Assembly (NCBI RefSeq): GCF_023715655.1
Contig: NZ_JAMBON010000011.1
Coordinates: 34,984 to 98,983, forward strand
Source: Oceanobacillus luteolus
GTDB taxonomy: Bacteria > Bacillota > Bacilli > Bacillales > Amphibacillaceae
Length of the DNA: 64,000 nt
Direction: 5' to 3'
Shown here: piece by piece, positions 56,079-64,000 of the stretch
Numbering within the stretch: the stretch's first letter is position 1
Layout: each line of letters begins with the position of its first letter
Position numbers and translations under genes: made by a program
Notes under the pieces: generated by a model
Databases searched by the model: none
What the model saw: the letters and a program-made list of their open reading frames with translations, nothing else
What the model was told of the DNA's origin: nothing

Positions 56079-57407
56079 ATGCAGAATTACGACCTTATTA
56101 TTCGAAATGGCCAAATCGTAACGAAAGACTCCATTTTTCAAGGAGAAATCGCTGTTAAAGATGGCAAAATAGTAGAGGTGTCTACCAATACAATTTCAGG
56201 CAATACGAAAGAGGAAATTGATGCAAATGGATTGCACATCATGCCTGGTGTTATCGATACGCATGTCCATTTCAACGAACCCGGAAGAGATCATTGGGAG
56301 GGACTGGAAACAGGAAGCAGAAGTTTAGCTGCTGGAGGAGCAACTGCTTTCTTTGATATGCCTTTGAATAGTACGCCTCCTGTCATCAATAAAGAAACTC
56401 TCGAGGCAAAAAGTAAACTTGGGGAGGAAAAGGCAATTGTGAACCCTTATTATTGGGGTGGCCTCGTTCCCCAGAATATTAATGACCTGAAAGATTTACA
56501 CGAAAATGGTGTAATTGGTTTTAAAGCTTTCATGTCCCCAAGTGGCATTGAGGATTTTGACAATGCCGATGATGAAACATTATATAAAGGAATGACAGAG
56601 ATTGCTTCATTTGGATCTATTCTCGCTGTACACGCAGAAAGCACAGTAATCTGTGCTCAATTACAAGAAGAAAAAATTCAGGCCGGCAAAACGAGTGCCC
56701 GTGACTTCGTGGAATCCCGACCAATTATTTCAGAAATTGAAGCCGTCAGAAGAGTCATTTCATACGCGGAAGCTACGGGATGTAAACTACATGTCGTTCA
56801 TGCCAGCAGCAAGAAAGTAACTGATTTAATCAACGATGCGAAAAAACGTGGTGTTGATGCCAGTGTGGAAACTTGTGCCCATTATTTATCCTTAACAGTA
56901 AAAGATCTAGAAGAAAAAGGCGGATTGGCAAAATGCGCTCCACCACTGCGCGACCAAGAAGAAGTCGATGGCTTATGGGATGCATTAGCTAATGACGAGA
57001 TTGATATCATCGCTTCTGACCATTCACCTGCACCAAAAGAAATGAAAACAGTAACCGATAACTACTTTGAAGGCTGGGGAGGAATCTCAGGTGCACAGTC
57101 TACGCTTAACGTACTTCTGACTGAAGGTTATCATAAGCGTAACTTCCCACTTGAAAAGATTGTTCAAGTTACAGCGACGAACCCTGCAAAGCGATTTGGC
57201 CTAGAAGGCAAAGGTGCATTAGAAACAGGTTATGACGCAGATATTATTCTAGTTGATTTAAATGAGACGTTCGAATTGCAAGAAGAAAATCTATTCTATC
57301 GCCACCAACACTCCCCATATGTTGGTAAAACATTCAAGGGAAATGTGAAGACAACCATTGTAAATGGAAAAACTGTCTTTCATCACGGCGAGATCATAAA
57401 TAGCTAA
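56079..57407 (+). CDS. allB: Allantoinase, copy 2
   Basis: This 442-residue cyclic amidohydrolase has DTHVHFNEPGRDHWEGLETGSRSLAAGG, FKAFMSPSGI with the lysine normally carboxylated, VHAEST, LHVVHASS and IIASDHSPAPKEMK. It is closest to allantoinases of Gram-positive bacteria and differs throughout from copy 1, so the pair is not a recent tandem duplication. AGGAGGAG precedes the ATG. It is read divergently from pucR and ends in a strong bidirectional hairpin. Confidence 0.9.
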   Translation: MQNYDLIIRNGQIVTKDSIFQGEIAVKDGKIVEVSTNTISGNTKEEIDANGLHIMPGVIDTHVHFNEPGRDHWEGLETGSRSLAAGGATAFFDMPLNSTPPVINKETLEAKSKLGEEKAIVNPYYWGGLVPQNINDLKDLHENGVIGFKAFMSPSGIEDFDNADDETLYKGMTEIASFGSILAVHAESTVICAQLQEEKIQAGKTSARDFVESRPIISEIEAVRRVISYAEATGCKLHVVHASSKKVTDLINDAKKRGVDASVETCAHYLSLTVKDLEEKGGLAKCAPPLRDQEEVDGLWDALANDEIDIIASDHSPAPKEMKTVTDNYFEGWGGISGAQSTLNVLLTEGYHKRNFPLEKIVQVTATNPAKRFGLEGKGALETGYDADIILVDLNETFELQEENLFYRHQHSPYVGKTFKGNVKTTIVNGKTVFHHGEIINS

Positions 57408-57413
57408 AAACAA

Positions 57414-57443
57414 AAAATCAGCCCTTTATCAAGGGCTGATTTT
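57414..57443. terminator. Bidirectional terminator between allantoinase 2 and RidA genes
   Basis: A perfect 13-bp stem (57414-57426 with 57431-57443) and 4-nt loop with A and T runs lie between convergent genes. Confidence 0.88.
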
Positions 57444-57448
57444 CCACT

Positions 57449-57829
57449 TTATCTTTTAGCTACAAGTTCAATCTCTACATCAGCACCAAGTGGCAATTCA
57501 TAGACAGCCACACAAGTTCTAGCAGGATAAGGTGCTTGGAAGAATGTTTCGTAAACACGGTTCATCTCATCGAAGTGCTTCATGCTCGTTAGATATACAT
57601 TCACCTTGACAACATTATCTTCTGTGAGTCCTACTTCTTCTAGAACAGAAGTCAAATGCTTGAAGCATTGTTCCGTTTGAGATGTAATACTTTCGTTTGC
57701 TGGAGAATCTTCTGGATTTAAACGATTTTTTGCTGTCTGGCCGGAGAAATAAATGTATTCTCCCGCATCCACCGCATGGGAATAAGGACCAGAAGCAGAA
57801 ACATCTTTAGCAGTATAAACTTTACGCAT
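57449..57829 (-). CDS. RidA/YjgF-family protein
   Basis: This 126-residue single-domain protein has the RidA pattern: GPYSHAVDAGEYIYFSGQTA near the N terminus, VVKVNVYLTSMKHFDEMNRVYETFF, and PARTCVAVYELPLGADVEIELVA. The Arg in PARTCV that binds a carboxylate and the C-terminal Glu are present. RidA proteins hydrolyse reactive imines and enamines, and relatives in purine catabolic operons act on short-lived amide intermediates. Its place inside the allantoin cluster suggests a role on a ureide-derived intermediate, an inference from context. Confidence 0.85.
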   Translation of the reverse strand: MRKVYTAKDVSASGPYSHAVDAGEYIYFSGQTAKNRLNPEDSPANESITSQTEQCFKHLTSVLEEVGLTEDNVVKVNVYLTSMKHFDEMNRVYETFFQAPYPARTCVAVYELPLGADVEIELVAKR

Positions 57830-57880
57830 ATTTAAAAACTCCTTTATTTTATAGTGAGTACAATATTTTGGAGGTCAATC

Positions 57881-58741
57881 ATGAACAACACATTTGTTTA
57901 TAAAGAAATTAATAATACTGATATTCAAGCAGAGTTATTCCCCGTTGAACAAGAGAATGCGCCGATTATTGTTTATATACATGGCGGCGGTCTAATCTGG
58001 GGAACAAGAAACGATATTAACCAAGAGCAAGTAAAACTTTATAATGACCATGGATATCACGTGCTCTCCATCGCTTATCGCTTAGCACCAGAAACAAAGC
58101 TACCTGAAATTATTAGTGATATTCAAGATGCGCTCAGCTGGGTTAAAGAAGAACTGCCAAAACATCTGGATTATAATACAAATAAAGTTATTGTCGTCGG
58201 CAACTCAGCAGGTGGGTATTTGGCTCTCATGACAGGGACATTTGCTTTAAAACCTACTGCCATCATATCATTCTATGGCTACGGAAATATACTTGGCGAC
58301 TGGTACAGCACACCTAGTACACATTTCAATAAGATGCCAAAAGTGAATGAAGCTTTAGCCAAACAATTGATCCGACCTAATCAAGTCGCTGAAGCTCCTA
58401 TTACCGCTCGCTATGCCATTTACTTATATTGCCGTCAGCAAGGCGTCTGGCTGGACTATGTAACAGATCCTACAGAGACGACAAAAGAAGACCTTCTTGC
58501 CTTTTGCCCAGTTAATCAAGTTGACGCAGACTATCCACCAACACTGCTTCTCCACGGTGATGCGGACGAAGATGTGCCTTATGAAGAGTCTGTACAGATG
58601 CTAGAAGCACTTAAGCACAATAAAGTAAAAAGTAATCTAATTACGATTCCCAATGGAAAACACCAATTTGATGAAAATATGAATGATGATGTAGTTAAGT
58701 CATCTTTTGAAGAAATTTTTGATTTTCTTAAAGAGATATAA
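57881..58741 (+). CDS. Alpha/beta hydrolase in the allantoin cluster, substrate unknown
   Basis: From the ATG at 57881 (GGAGG seven bases upstream) the product is 286 residues. It has the oxyanion-hole HGGG (YIHGGGLIW, about residue 34), nucleophile Ser109 in VVGNSAGGYLAL, an acid in LLHGDADEDVPYEES (about 229-231) and His261 in GKHQFDEN. This is the HSL/carboxylesterase-like branch, cytoplasmic (no signal peptide). It is divergent from the RidA gene. An esterase or an amide/ureide hydrolase is possible; the exact step is not known. Confidence 0.82.
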   Translation: MNNTFVYKEINNTDIQAELFPVEQENAPIIVYIHGGGLIWGTRNDINQEQVKLYNDHGYHVLSIAYRLAPETKLPEIISDIQDALSWVKEELPKHLDYNTNKVIVVGNSAGGYLALMTGTFALKPTAIISFYGYGNILGDWYSTPSTHFNKMPKVNEALAKQLIRPNQVAEAPITARYAIYLYCRQQGVWLDYVTDPTETTKEDLLAFCPVNQVDADYPPTLLLHGDADEDVPYEESVQMLEALKHNKVKSNLITIPNGKHQFDENMNDDVVKSSFEEIFDFLKEI

Positions 58742-58743
58742 TT

Positions 58744-58772
58744 AAAAGATGAGGCCATAGACCTCATCTTTT
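58744..58772 (+). terminator. Terminator of alpha/beta hydrolase gene
   Basis: An 11-bp stem (58744-58754 with 58762-58772) followed by a T run begins 3 nt past the stop. Confidence 0.88.
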
Positions 58773-58790
58773 TTATATCATAATTACTTG

Positions 58791-58890
58791 CAAGGTCGCT
58801 TCCGCTTTTGTTACGGCTAGCTCCAGAGGGCAGGGACTACCTGAACTTCATGCGCTTCCGGTCGAACCGCATTCCAGTTCGGACGTCCCT
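58791..58890. repeat. GC-rich interspersed repeat, copy C
   Basis: A block of about 100 bp, GC-richer than its surroundings, lies between the convergent hydrolase and carbamate kinase genes. TCGCTTCCGCTTTTG and GGCTAGCTCCAGAGGGC resemble another scattered Bacillaceae repeat. It contains internal dyads and no ORF. It is not obviously the same family as copies A and B. Confidence 0.5.
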
Positions 58891-58914
58891 AAACGGTCAT
58901 TGTCACCTTTGATA

Positions 58915-59853
58915 TTATCCAACAATGTGCGTGCCAGATTTACCTTCCATTGCTAAGTCAGCTTTGTCTAGAGAACAGATGATTGCTCTTCCGCCTGTTC
59001 TTGCAAAGTTCATTGCAGCTTCCATTTTCGGCCCCATGCTTCCTGCAGAGAATTGTCCTTCATCTACATAGCCTTGAGCTTCTTCAAGGGAAATTTCAGT
59101 AAGTGCTTTTTGATCTGGTTTACCGTAGTTTACATATACGTTCTCTACATCAGTCAAGATCATGAATGTGTCAGCTTTAATTTCTTCAGCCAATTTGAAA
59201 CCGCTACGGTCTTTATCGATTACCGCTTCGATTCCTTTGTATGTTCCGTCAGCTTGCTTAACAACAGGAACACCACCGCCGCCGCCAGCTACAATAATTG
59301 TACCAGCTTCAGATAGTTGTTGGATGACTTTAGAGCCTAGAATAGACTTTGGTTCTGGTGAAGCAACAACACGTCTGTAACCTCTACCAGCATCTTCTTT
59401 CACGATCCAGCCTTTTTCTTCTGCTAACTTATTCGCTTCTTCTTCAGAATAGAAAACACCGATTGGTTTAGAAGGATCTTGGAAGTCCGGATCATCTGCA
59501 GAAACTTCTGTTTGTGTTAACGTAACAGCAACAGGAGCTTGGTTATTTAATTTGAGCAGTTCATTTCTGAGTGACTGTTCCATCATATAACCAATGAATC
59601 CTTGGGATTCAGCACTACATACGTCCAACGGCATTGCTGGTACAACATGTTTTGCTTCCTCGTTTTGTCTTAAGATATTACCAACTTGCGGACCATTACC
59701 GTGTGTAACAACAACTGTATGTCCGTTATTGATGATACGTGCAATAACTTCTGCACTCTTACGTACGTTTTCCAATTGAATTTCATATGTTGCTTCTTGA
59801 CCTGGTTGTAGAATTGCATTTCCACCTAAAGCGATAACTACTCTTTCACCCAT
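58915..59853 (-). CDS. allK: Carbamate kinase of allantoin pathway
   Basis: This 312-residue kinase converts carbamoyl phosphate and ADP to ATP, CO2 and ammonia. Motifs are VIALGGNAILQPGQE, VVVTHGNGPQVGNIL, QGFIGYMMEQSLRNEL, GTIIVAGGGGGVPVV and FSAGSMGPKMEAAMNF, the ArcC pattern. No arginine deiminase genes are nearby. Its 8-nt overlap with allH indicates it uses carbamoyl phosphate from oxalurate, as E. coli AllK does. GAGGAGG precedes the ATG. Last gene of allF-allG-allH-allK. Confidence 0.93.
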   Translation of the reverse strand: MGERVVIALGGNAILQPGQEATYEIQLENVRKSAEVIARIINNGHTVVVTHGNGPQVGNILRQNEEAKHVVPAMPLDVCSAESQGFIGYMMEQSLRNELLKLNNQAPVAVTLTQTEVSADDPDFQDPSKPIGVFYSEEEANKLAEEKGWIVKEDAGRGYRRVVASPEPKSILGSKVIQQLSEAGTIIVAGGGGGVPVVKQADGTYKGIEAVIDKDRSGFKLAEEIKADTFMILTDVENVYVNYGKPDQKALTEISLEEAQGYVDEGQFSAGSMGPKMEAAMNFARTGGRAIICSLDKADLAMEGKSGTHIVG

Positions 59854-60751
59854 TACTTTTCCTCCTCATCGCCAAAAGACCTAGTAAGATTCCAAATGTA
59901 GTATCGAGACCTGAACTATGGCCCATTGACAATAGATTATTAATTTTCACTTGCACTTCTGCCTTGCTCTCCTCAGTCATAGCATGAATCAATTCAATCA
60001 CTGGCGAACCAAATTGATTGTTTAAAGCATATTTCAAATATTCCATGCTGACGTCGGTTGTGATTTTTTCACTGCTTATTATCCTGGAAAGTGTTTCGGT
60101 GAACAATGGAGACCACTCTTTTGAAACAGCATAGATGGCCATCAAACCGATAATATGGTCATCTCCTGTTGGAGTGCCTCCCTTCCCTCTTCCCAGAAAA
60201 TAGCGAAGGACACGTTCCACTTCTTGTTCATCTTCCGAATACAATATAGCCATTAAGTCATAGTATACATCAAAAGAACTTCCCGACCCACTCTCATGTT
60301 CGACATAATGCTCCATAAATTCATTAATATCCAGACCTAACCCTGTTGGTTCGTCATTACCCGCCAAAGCAAGCAATAATGTTTCTAAATGCCGTGATAG
60401 AGAATGTACACTACCAGGGATAAGTTCCAACTTGTTTTCATAAGGCTTTCCTTCAAGATACACAATATCACAACTTTCGTTTATGCTTAGTATCTCTGTA
60501 TCATTATGCCAAATCACCGGGTCATTATTACTGATCTTCGTCAAGAGGTCATGCACATCAGGGATGGGCAGAATAAATGAAAAAGGAAGTCGGCCACTTT
60601 GTTTTCCACCAATAAAAACAAGCGAATCACCCATTTTTATATTGAAGCCGTTATTGAATTTACTATGGATATGACCTTCTTTGTATTTCGAAAAAAGAAG
60701 AGGAATATGTCGATTATATTCCTCTACTTTATATACGAACCGTTGTGTCAT
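59846..60751 (-). CDS. allH: Oxamate carbamoyltransferase subunit AllH (DUF2877)
   Basis: This 301-residue protein has the DUF2877 features: an N-terminal beta-rich part ending NGFNIKMGDSLVFIGG and a C-terminal helical part with FLGRGKGGTPTGDDHIIGLMAIY and LLSMGHSSGLDTTFGILLGL. In E. coli the three genes allFGH (formerly fdrA, ylbE, ylbF) encode oxamic transcarbamylase. This gene starts at the base next to the allG stop and overlaps allK, as expected for subunits made together. Role of the single subunit is not known. Confidence 0.85.
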   Translation of the reverse strand: MTQRFVYKVEEYNRHIPLLFSKYKEGHIHSKFNNGFNIKMGDSLVFIGGKQSGRLPFSFILPIPDVHDLLTKISNNDPVIWHNDTEILSINESCDIVYLEGKPYENKLELIPGSVHSLSRHLETLLLALAGNDEPTGLGLDINEFMEHYVEHESGSGSSFDVYYDLMAILYSEDEQEVERVLRYFLGRGKGGTPTGDDHIIGLMAIYAVSKEWSPLFTETLSRIISSEKITTDVSMEYLKYALNNQFGSPVIELIHAMTEESKAEVQVKINNLLSMGHSSGLDTTFGILLGLLAMRRKSNG

Positions 60752-62014
60752 TTAGATCAAGCCTAATTTGATTGCGTACGCTTCGATTGCTTTTTCGAAA
60801 CATGCTCTTGGTGCACGAACTGTACCTGCACCGATTTGTCCTACTCCAGCTTTCTTATGCGCGATACCTGTGTTGATTACTGGCTCGATGCCTGTCTCAA
60901 CAACTTTACGTGCGTCAATTCCAAGTAGTGTACCTTTGAAATCCCAAGTAGGAATTGTAAAGTTACTGTTATGGTCGATACAAATTTCCGCCATTTCATT
61001 ACTTGTTTTTAGTGCATCATCAAATCCACCAGCACCTACGAAACGAGTAACACCAGGAGCAGCGATCATTGCCATCGCACCTACCCCGAATACTTCCGTG
61101 ATCGCACTGTCACCAAGGTCTGGGTTAGCATCTTCTTGAGAATATCCTGTGAAGTATAATCCTTGTGGTGTGTTAACAGGAGCAGTAAACCACTCATCAC
61201 CCATACCACTAATACGTACTCCAACGTTCTCACCGTTACGGCAAATTGCTGTAACAACTGTACCAGCTTCAATAGTTCTTGCACCATCCATAACAGCTTT
61301 TGCAGAAGCCATCATGATGTTCAGGAAGAATTGATCTGTATCAGCTAAGAATTGAACAACTTCTTGACGCTCTTTTTCATCCATATCTAATTGAACGATA
61401 TATGGAGTGATCTCTTTTAAGAAAATAAGGGATGCTGCAATATTACGTTGGTGGAATTCGTCACCCATTGTAATTGCTTTAGCAATCATTACGTTAACGT
61501 TTAGTCCATCTGCAGTAAGTTTTAAAGCTTTTGCGATTGTTGGTCCTAACACGTCACGCATCCATTGTAGACGGTTGATAACTTCATCAGAGTAAGCACC
61601 GAAACGTAGTACCGCACCGATACCTTCGTTCATTGTGCAGTAAGCTTCGTTACCTTCTGAACGGTTTTCAACAACTAATACCGGCATGTTCGCAGAAGTG
61701 ATACCACCCATTGGGCCTACAGCACGAACATGGTGACATGGCATGAATTCAACTTCACCATTTGCAAGCATTTCTTCCGCGTCTTTCTCGTTATCAGCCC
61801 ATCCTTCGAATAGAGCTGCACCGATACATGAACCTTGCATTGGACCCGTCATGTTTTCCCATTTGATTGGTGGGCCAGCATGTAGTAGAAGCTTACGGTC
61901 TTCGAATTCCTTGATTTTTGATTTAGCTGGAACAACATCAACTAGAAATGGAGCGCCACCAGCGATTTTGTCAATAACGGCTCTGTTTGCTTCATCGATT
62001 GAGTTAAATTTCAT
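60752..62014 (-). CDS. allG: Oxamate carbamoyltransferase subunit AllG (DUF1116)
   Basis: This 420-residue DUF1116 protein (YlbE type) has LLHAGPPIKWENMTGPMQGSC near the N terminus, MPCHHVRAVGPMGGITSANMPV, FGAYSDEVINRLQWMRDVLGP and GIGHKKAGVGQIGAGTVRAP-like sequence near the C terminus (here GIAHKKAG). It is a soluble subunit of the oxalurate-cleaving transcarbamylase with AllF and AllH. GGAGG precedes the ATG. The 90-nt gap from allF contains a small dyad (62059-62064 with 62082-62087) and a CGGAAGCGCT element reminiscent of interspersed repeats. Confidence 0.87.
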   Translation of the reverse strand: MKFNSIDEANRAVIDKIAGGAPFLVDVVPAKSKIKEFEDRKLLLHAGPPIKWENMTGPMQGSCIGAALFEGWADNEKDAEEMLANGEVEFMPCHHVRAVGPMGGITSANMPVLVVENRSEGNEAYCTMNEGIGAVLRFGAYSDEVINRLQWMRDVLGPTIAKALKLTADGLNVNVMIAKAITMGDEFHQRNIAASLIFLKEITPYIVQLDMDEKERQEVVQFLADTDQFFLNIMMASAKAVMDGARTIEAGTVVTAICRNGENVGVRISGMGDEWFTAPVNTPQGLYFTGYSQEDANPDLGDSAITEVFGVGAMAMIAAPGVTRFVGAGGFDDALKTSNEMAEICIDHNSNFTIPTWDFKGTLLGIDARKVVETGIEPVINTGIAHKKAGVGQIGAGTVRAPRACFEKAIEAYAIKLGLI

Positions 62015-62104
62015 GATAATTCCTCCTTGGATTTTCGCTACTCATTTTCAAAACTTCCACGCTCAGAAACTTTACGTAACCGAGCGCTTCCGTTTTTGGT
62101 TTAA

Positions 62105-63847
62105 TTATTTCAATAAGCTAAGGATTTTTCTCATTCTTGCGTTACCACCAGCAATTGGTCTCCAATCGTATTGAACCACCGGAACATTATTTGCAACAAT
62201 TGCGTCAGTAAAGCTCTTCAATCCTACGTTGATAATACGTGGACGGTCATTAACAAGCTCAGAGATTTGTTCAGAAATAGTTAGGTCAATATTTGTCTTC
62301 TCAGCTTCAACATGTTCCTTCGTTACATCATTCATAGCTAGGCCGATGATGTCCAAAGCTGTACGGATTGCTTCATCGTTGTTGTCTTTCACGATGATGC
62401 CAGCTTCACGAAGTCGGTTGATATGACCTTGGTAGTCTTGTGGATCACTCTTCGTACCACATACAGAAGCTACGAAGTATAGGTCTCTTCCTTCTGATTT
62501 CGCATGTTCCATACCTTCTTGGATTGCTGGAAGTAATGCGCTCGCCATATCGTTATGAGAACCGTAACCAAGTACGAAATCAAGTAGAATAACTGCTGTT
62601 TGCTCATCTTTAGCAGCTTCTTTAATAAAGTTGGCACGAGTTTCCGGATCGATCATCGGGTGTGGTTTACCTTGAGTATATTTATCATCACCTAAGTCCA
62701 CGATCATATGACCATCTTTACGGAACACATAACCTTCTTCGTTCGTGATTTCAGAACCAAGTCCAAGAGCATCGGAAAGCATAACCGCCGCTTCTGAAGC
62801 AAGTGTACCACCAGAATAAAGTCCTTTAATTGCATTTTGGTTATCTGTCAACGAAGCACCTTCGAATTTGTAGTCTCCTACATAGCCATCATTACGCACT
62901 TCATTTCCACGAACTAAGTCAACTGCAATATGGGCAGTTTCAGCTAACGTATAAGCATGGTAAACGTTACCTTCATGTTTTTCAGGTTTTTCACCAAGGA
63001 AGATTGCTACTACTGGTTTAGATAAGCTGTGAAGTAATTCAACAACTTCGTCTCTAACCTCTTTTGCCGGTGGCTTAGAAACGATAGCGATAACTTCTGT
63101 TTGAGCATGGTTTTCTAATGCTTTAATTCCGTTCATCATAGTGATGGCGCCAACTTCATCTTTCAAGTCACGACCACCCGTACCGATCGCATGGCTTACA
63201 CCTTCACCAAGACGGTCAATAATCGCAGAGACTTCTTGGATACCTGTACCAGAAGCACCTACAATACCGATACGGCCTTTATTTACAACGTTAGCAAACG
63301 CCATTGGAACACCGTCTAGAATACCAGTACCACAGTCAGGCCCCATGAAAATCAATCCTTTTTCATGTGCTTTCTTTTTCAAACGTACTTCGTCTTCGAT
63401 TGCAACGTTATCACTGAACATGAATACGTGAAGATCGTTATCTAAAGCATTTTCTCCTTCTTCTGCCGCATATTCACCAGGTACAGAGATTAATGCTACG
63501 TTTGCATTTGGTAGTGCATCTTTCGCTTTGCTCCATGTACGAACTGTTTCAAATGTCTCTTTAGCACCACTGATTGATTGGTCTTTCAAGTATTGTTCTA
63601 CTTTCGCTTCTACTTCTGCAAGTTTTGATTCATCATCTGTATCTAAAACAATTGCCATATCACTTGATTCAGCAGCTTCTAATTCTTCAGTATGAAGACC
63701 AGCGCCTTTGAATAAGTCTTTATTGGAAGGCGTAGCCATCATTACTTGGATTTTATTAACTCCTTCAATCGTAGATACTTCGTTTGTTAGAAGCATCAAG
63801 TTGATGGAATCTTGGTATGAGTTTTTCTTAATGATTGTGTATAACAT
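62105..63847 (-). CDS. allF: Oxamate carbamoyltransferase subunit AllF (FdrA-like)
   Basis: This 580-residue FdrA-family protein is built from succinyl-CoA-synthetase-like domains: a CoA-binding-type Rossmann part (KGRIGIVGASGTGIQEVSAI, MGPDCGTGILDGVPMAFAN) and a ligase-like part (LYSGGTLASEAAVML, ILLDFVLGYGSHNDMASALL, VCGTKSDPQDYQGHINRLREAGI). In E. coli FdrA is now AllF, part of the enzyme making oxamate and carbamoyl phosphate from oxalurate. It is the first gene of allFGHK, ATG with GAGGTGAAG upstream. Confidence 0.88.
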   Translation of the reverse strand: MLYTIIKKNSYQDSINLMLLTNEVSTIEGVNKIQVMMATPSNKDLFKGAGLHTEELEAAESSDMAIVLDTDDESKLAEVEAKVEQYLKDQSISGAKETFETVRTWSKAKDALPNANVALISVPGEYAAEEGENALDNDLHVFMFSDNVAIEDEVRLKKKAHEKGLIFMGPDCGTGILDGVPMAFANVVNKGRIGIVGASGTGIQEVSAIIDRLGEGVSHAIGTGGRDLKDEVGAITMMNGIKALENHAQTEVIAIVSKPPAKEVRDEVVELLHSLSKPVVAIFLGEKPEKHEGNVYHAYTLAETAHIAVDLVRGNEVRNDGYVGDYKFEGASLTDNQNAIKGLYSGGTLASEAAVMLSDALGLGSEITNEEGYVFRKDGHMIVDLGDDKYTQGKPHPMIDPETRANFIKEAAKDEQTAVILLDFVLGYGSHNDMASALLPAIQEGMEHAKSEGRDLYFVASVCGTKSDPQDYQGHINRLREAGIIVKDNNDEAIRTALDIIGLAMNDVTKEHVEAEKTNIDLTISEQISELVNDRPRIINVGLKSFTDAIVANNVPVVQYDWRPIAGGNARMRKILSLLK

Positions 63848-63884
63848 ATCTTCACCTCATATAATTATTTTGTTTCACTAGCGT

Positions 63885-63901
63885 TGCATAAATAATACCA
63901 G
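63885..63901 (-). promoter_or_regulatory. Possible -24/-12 (sigma-54) promoter of allFGHK
   Basis: The minus strand reads CTGGTATTATTTATGCA. The invariant GG and GC are correctly spaced (GG-N10-GC), but other consensus positions are missed. It lies about 40 nt upstream of the allF ATG. No enhancer or second sigma-54 activator is visible. Confidence 0.25.
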
Positions 63902-64000
63902 AATTTTCAGTTTTAATCTTTTTTCTATTAGAGCCAAAAAAGTAAATACCCAACTAAAGGTGGCTCCATTCATTTTTTTTACAATATACAATTAGACTTG

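Noticed and set aside
63932..63967. Terminator at the window end
   Set aside because: A 6-bp stem with a 24-nt loop before a T run; the gene it would serve is outside the window, so it cannot be judged.
1..64000. CRISPR arrays, tRNA or rRNA genes, insertion sequences, prophage
   Set aside because: No regularly spaced direct repeats, no cloverleaf-like or rRNA sequence and no transposase, integrase or phage genes were found on reading.

Overview
The window is about 64 kb from the chromosome of a low-GC, Gram-positive, spore-former-like bacterium of the Bacillaceae. Evidence is the AT-rich composition, strong AGGAGG-type ribosome binding sites with frequent TTG and GTG starts, T-tailed terminators, and orthologues with Bacillus gene order: glgBCDAP with amyX, des-desK-desR, a yxjF/yxjC-like pair, bmrA, pucR. 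GC-rich interspersed repeats of the type common in Oceanobacillus, Virgibacillus and Bacillus genomes are also present. The genus cannot be fixed from the sequence alone. No rRNA, tRNA, CRISPR array, prophage or insertion sequence was seen.

Layout. 1-1.6 kb: tail of a GntR/FCD regulator and the branched-chain amino acid carrier BrnQ. 1.7-12.4 kb: glycogen operon glgB-glgC-glgD-glgA-glgP (minus strand), in which glgP is broken by an in-frame TAA, and a divergent type I pullulanase. 12.6-22.6 kb: panE-like reductase, meso-diaminopimelate dehydrogenase, methyltransferase, serC (with a candidate Fur/PerR-type box), ung behind a 47-codon ORF, molybdate transporter modABC, an SMR efflux pair, a POT peptide transporter and a 41-codon membrane ORF. 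22.7-26.5 kb: a 3-hydroxybutyrate module (GntP-type permease, dehydrogenase) with a sigma-54 promoter, a cre site and an adjacent sigma-54 activator. 26.7-31.3 kb: BmrA-like ABC exporter, a PadR/HAAS/DUF4097 operon and HtpX. 31.4-31.9 kb: two inverted GC-rich repeats. 31.9-34.9 kb: the des-desK-desR membrane-fluidity system with visible DesR operators. 35-45.6 kb: MarR/MFS efflux operon with its operator, DUF1648 protein, moeA-mobB, a lipoprotein, aadK, a second PadR/HAAS pair, topB and a DUF1646 cation transporter with an unusual upstream terminator.

46.2-63.9 kb is an allantoin-catabolic region. It encodes an NCS1 permease, two allantoinases, allantoate amidohydrolase (AllC), ureidoglycine aminohydrolase (AllE), two tandem ureidoglycolate dehydrogenases (AllD), the three-part oxamate carbamoyltransferase AllFGH, carbamate kinase, the regulator PucR, and two less expected members, a RidA protein and an alpha/beta hydrolase. 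Together they predict allantoin -> allantoate -> ureidoglycine -> ureidoglycolate -> oxalurate -> oxamate + carbamoyl phosphate, the last giving ATP, CO2 and ammonia. The molybdenum genes elsewhere in the window would fit an upstream molybdenum-dependent xanthine dehydrogenase, but none is encoded here.

The most notable observations are the nonsense-interrupted glgP, the sigma-54/cre/inverted-repeat promoter of the hydroxybutyrate operon together with a GAFTDA variant in its presumed activator, the terminator-bearing region upstream of the DUF1646 gene (possible sodium riboswitch or small RNA), and the oxamate-type allantoin pathway with duplicated steps. All family assignments come from reading motifs; no database search was run.
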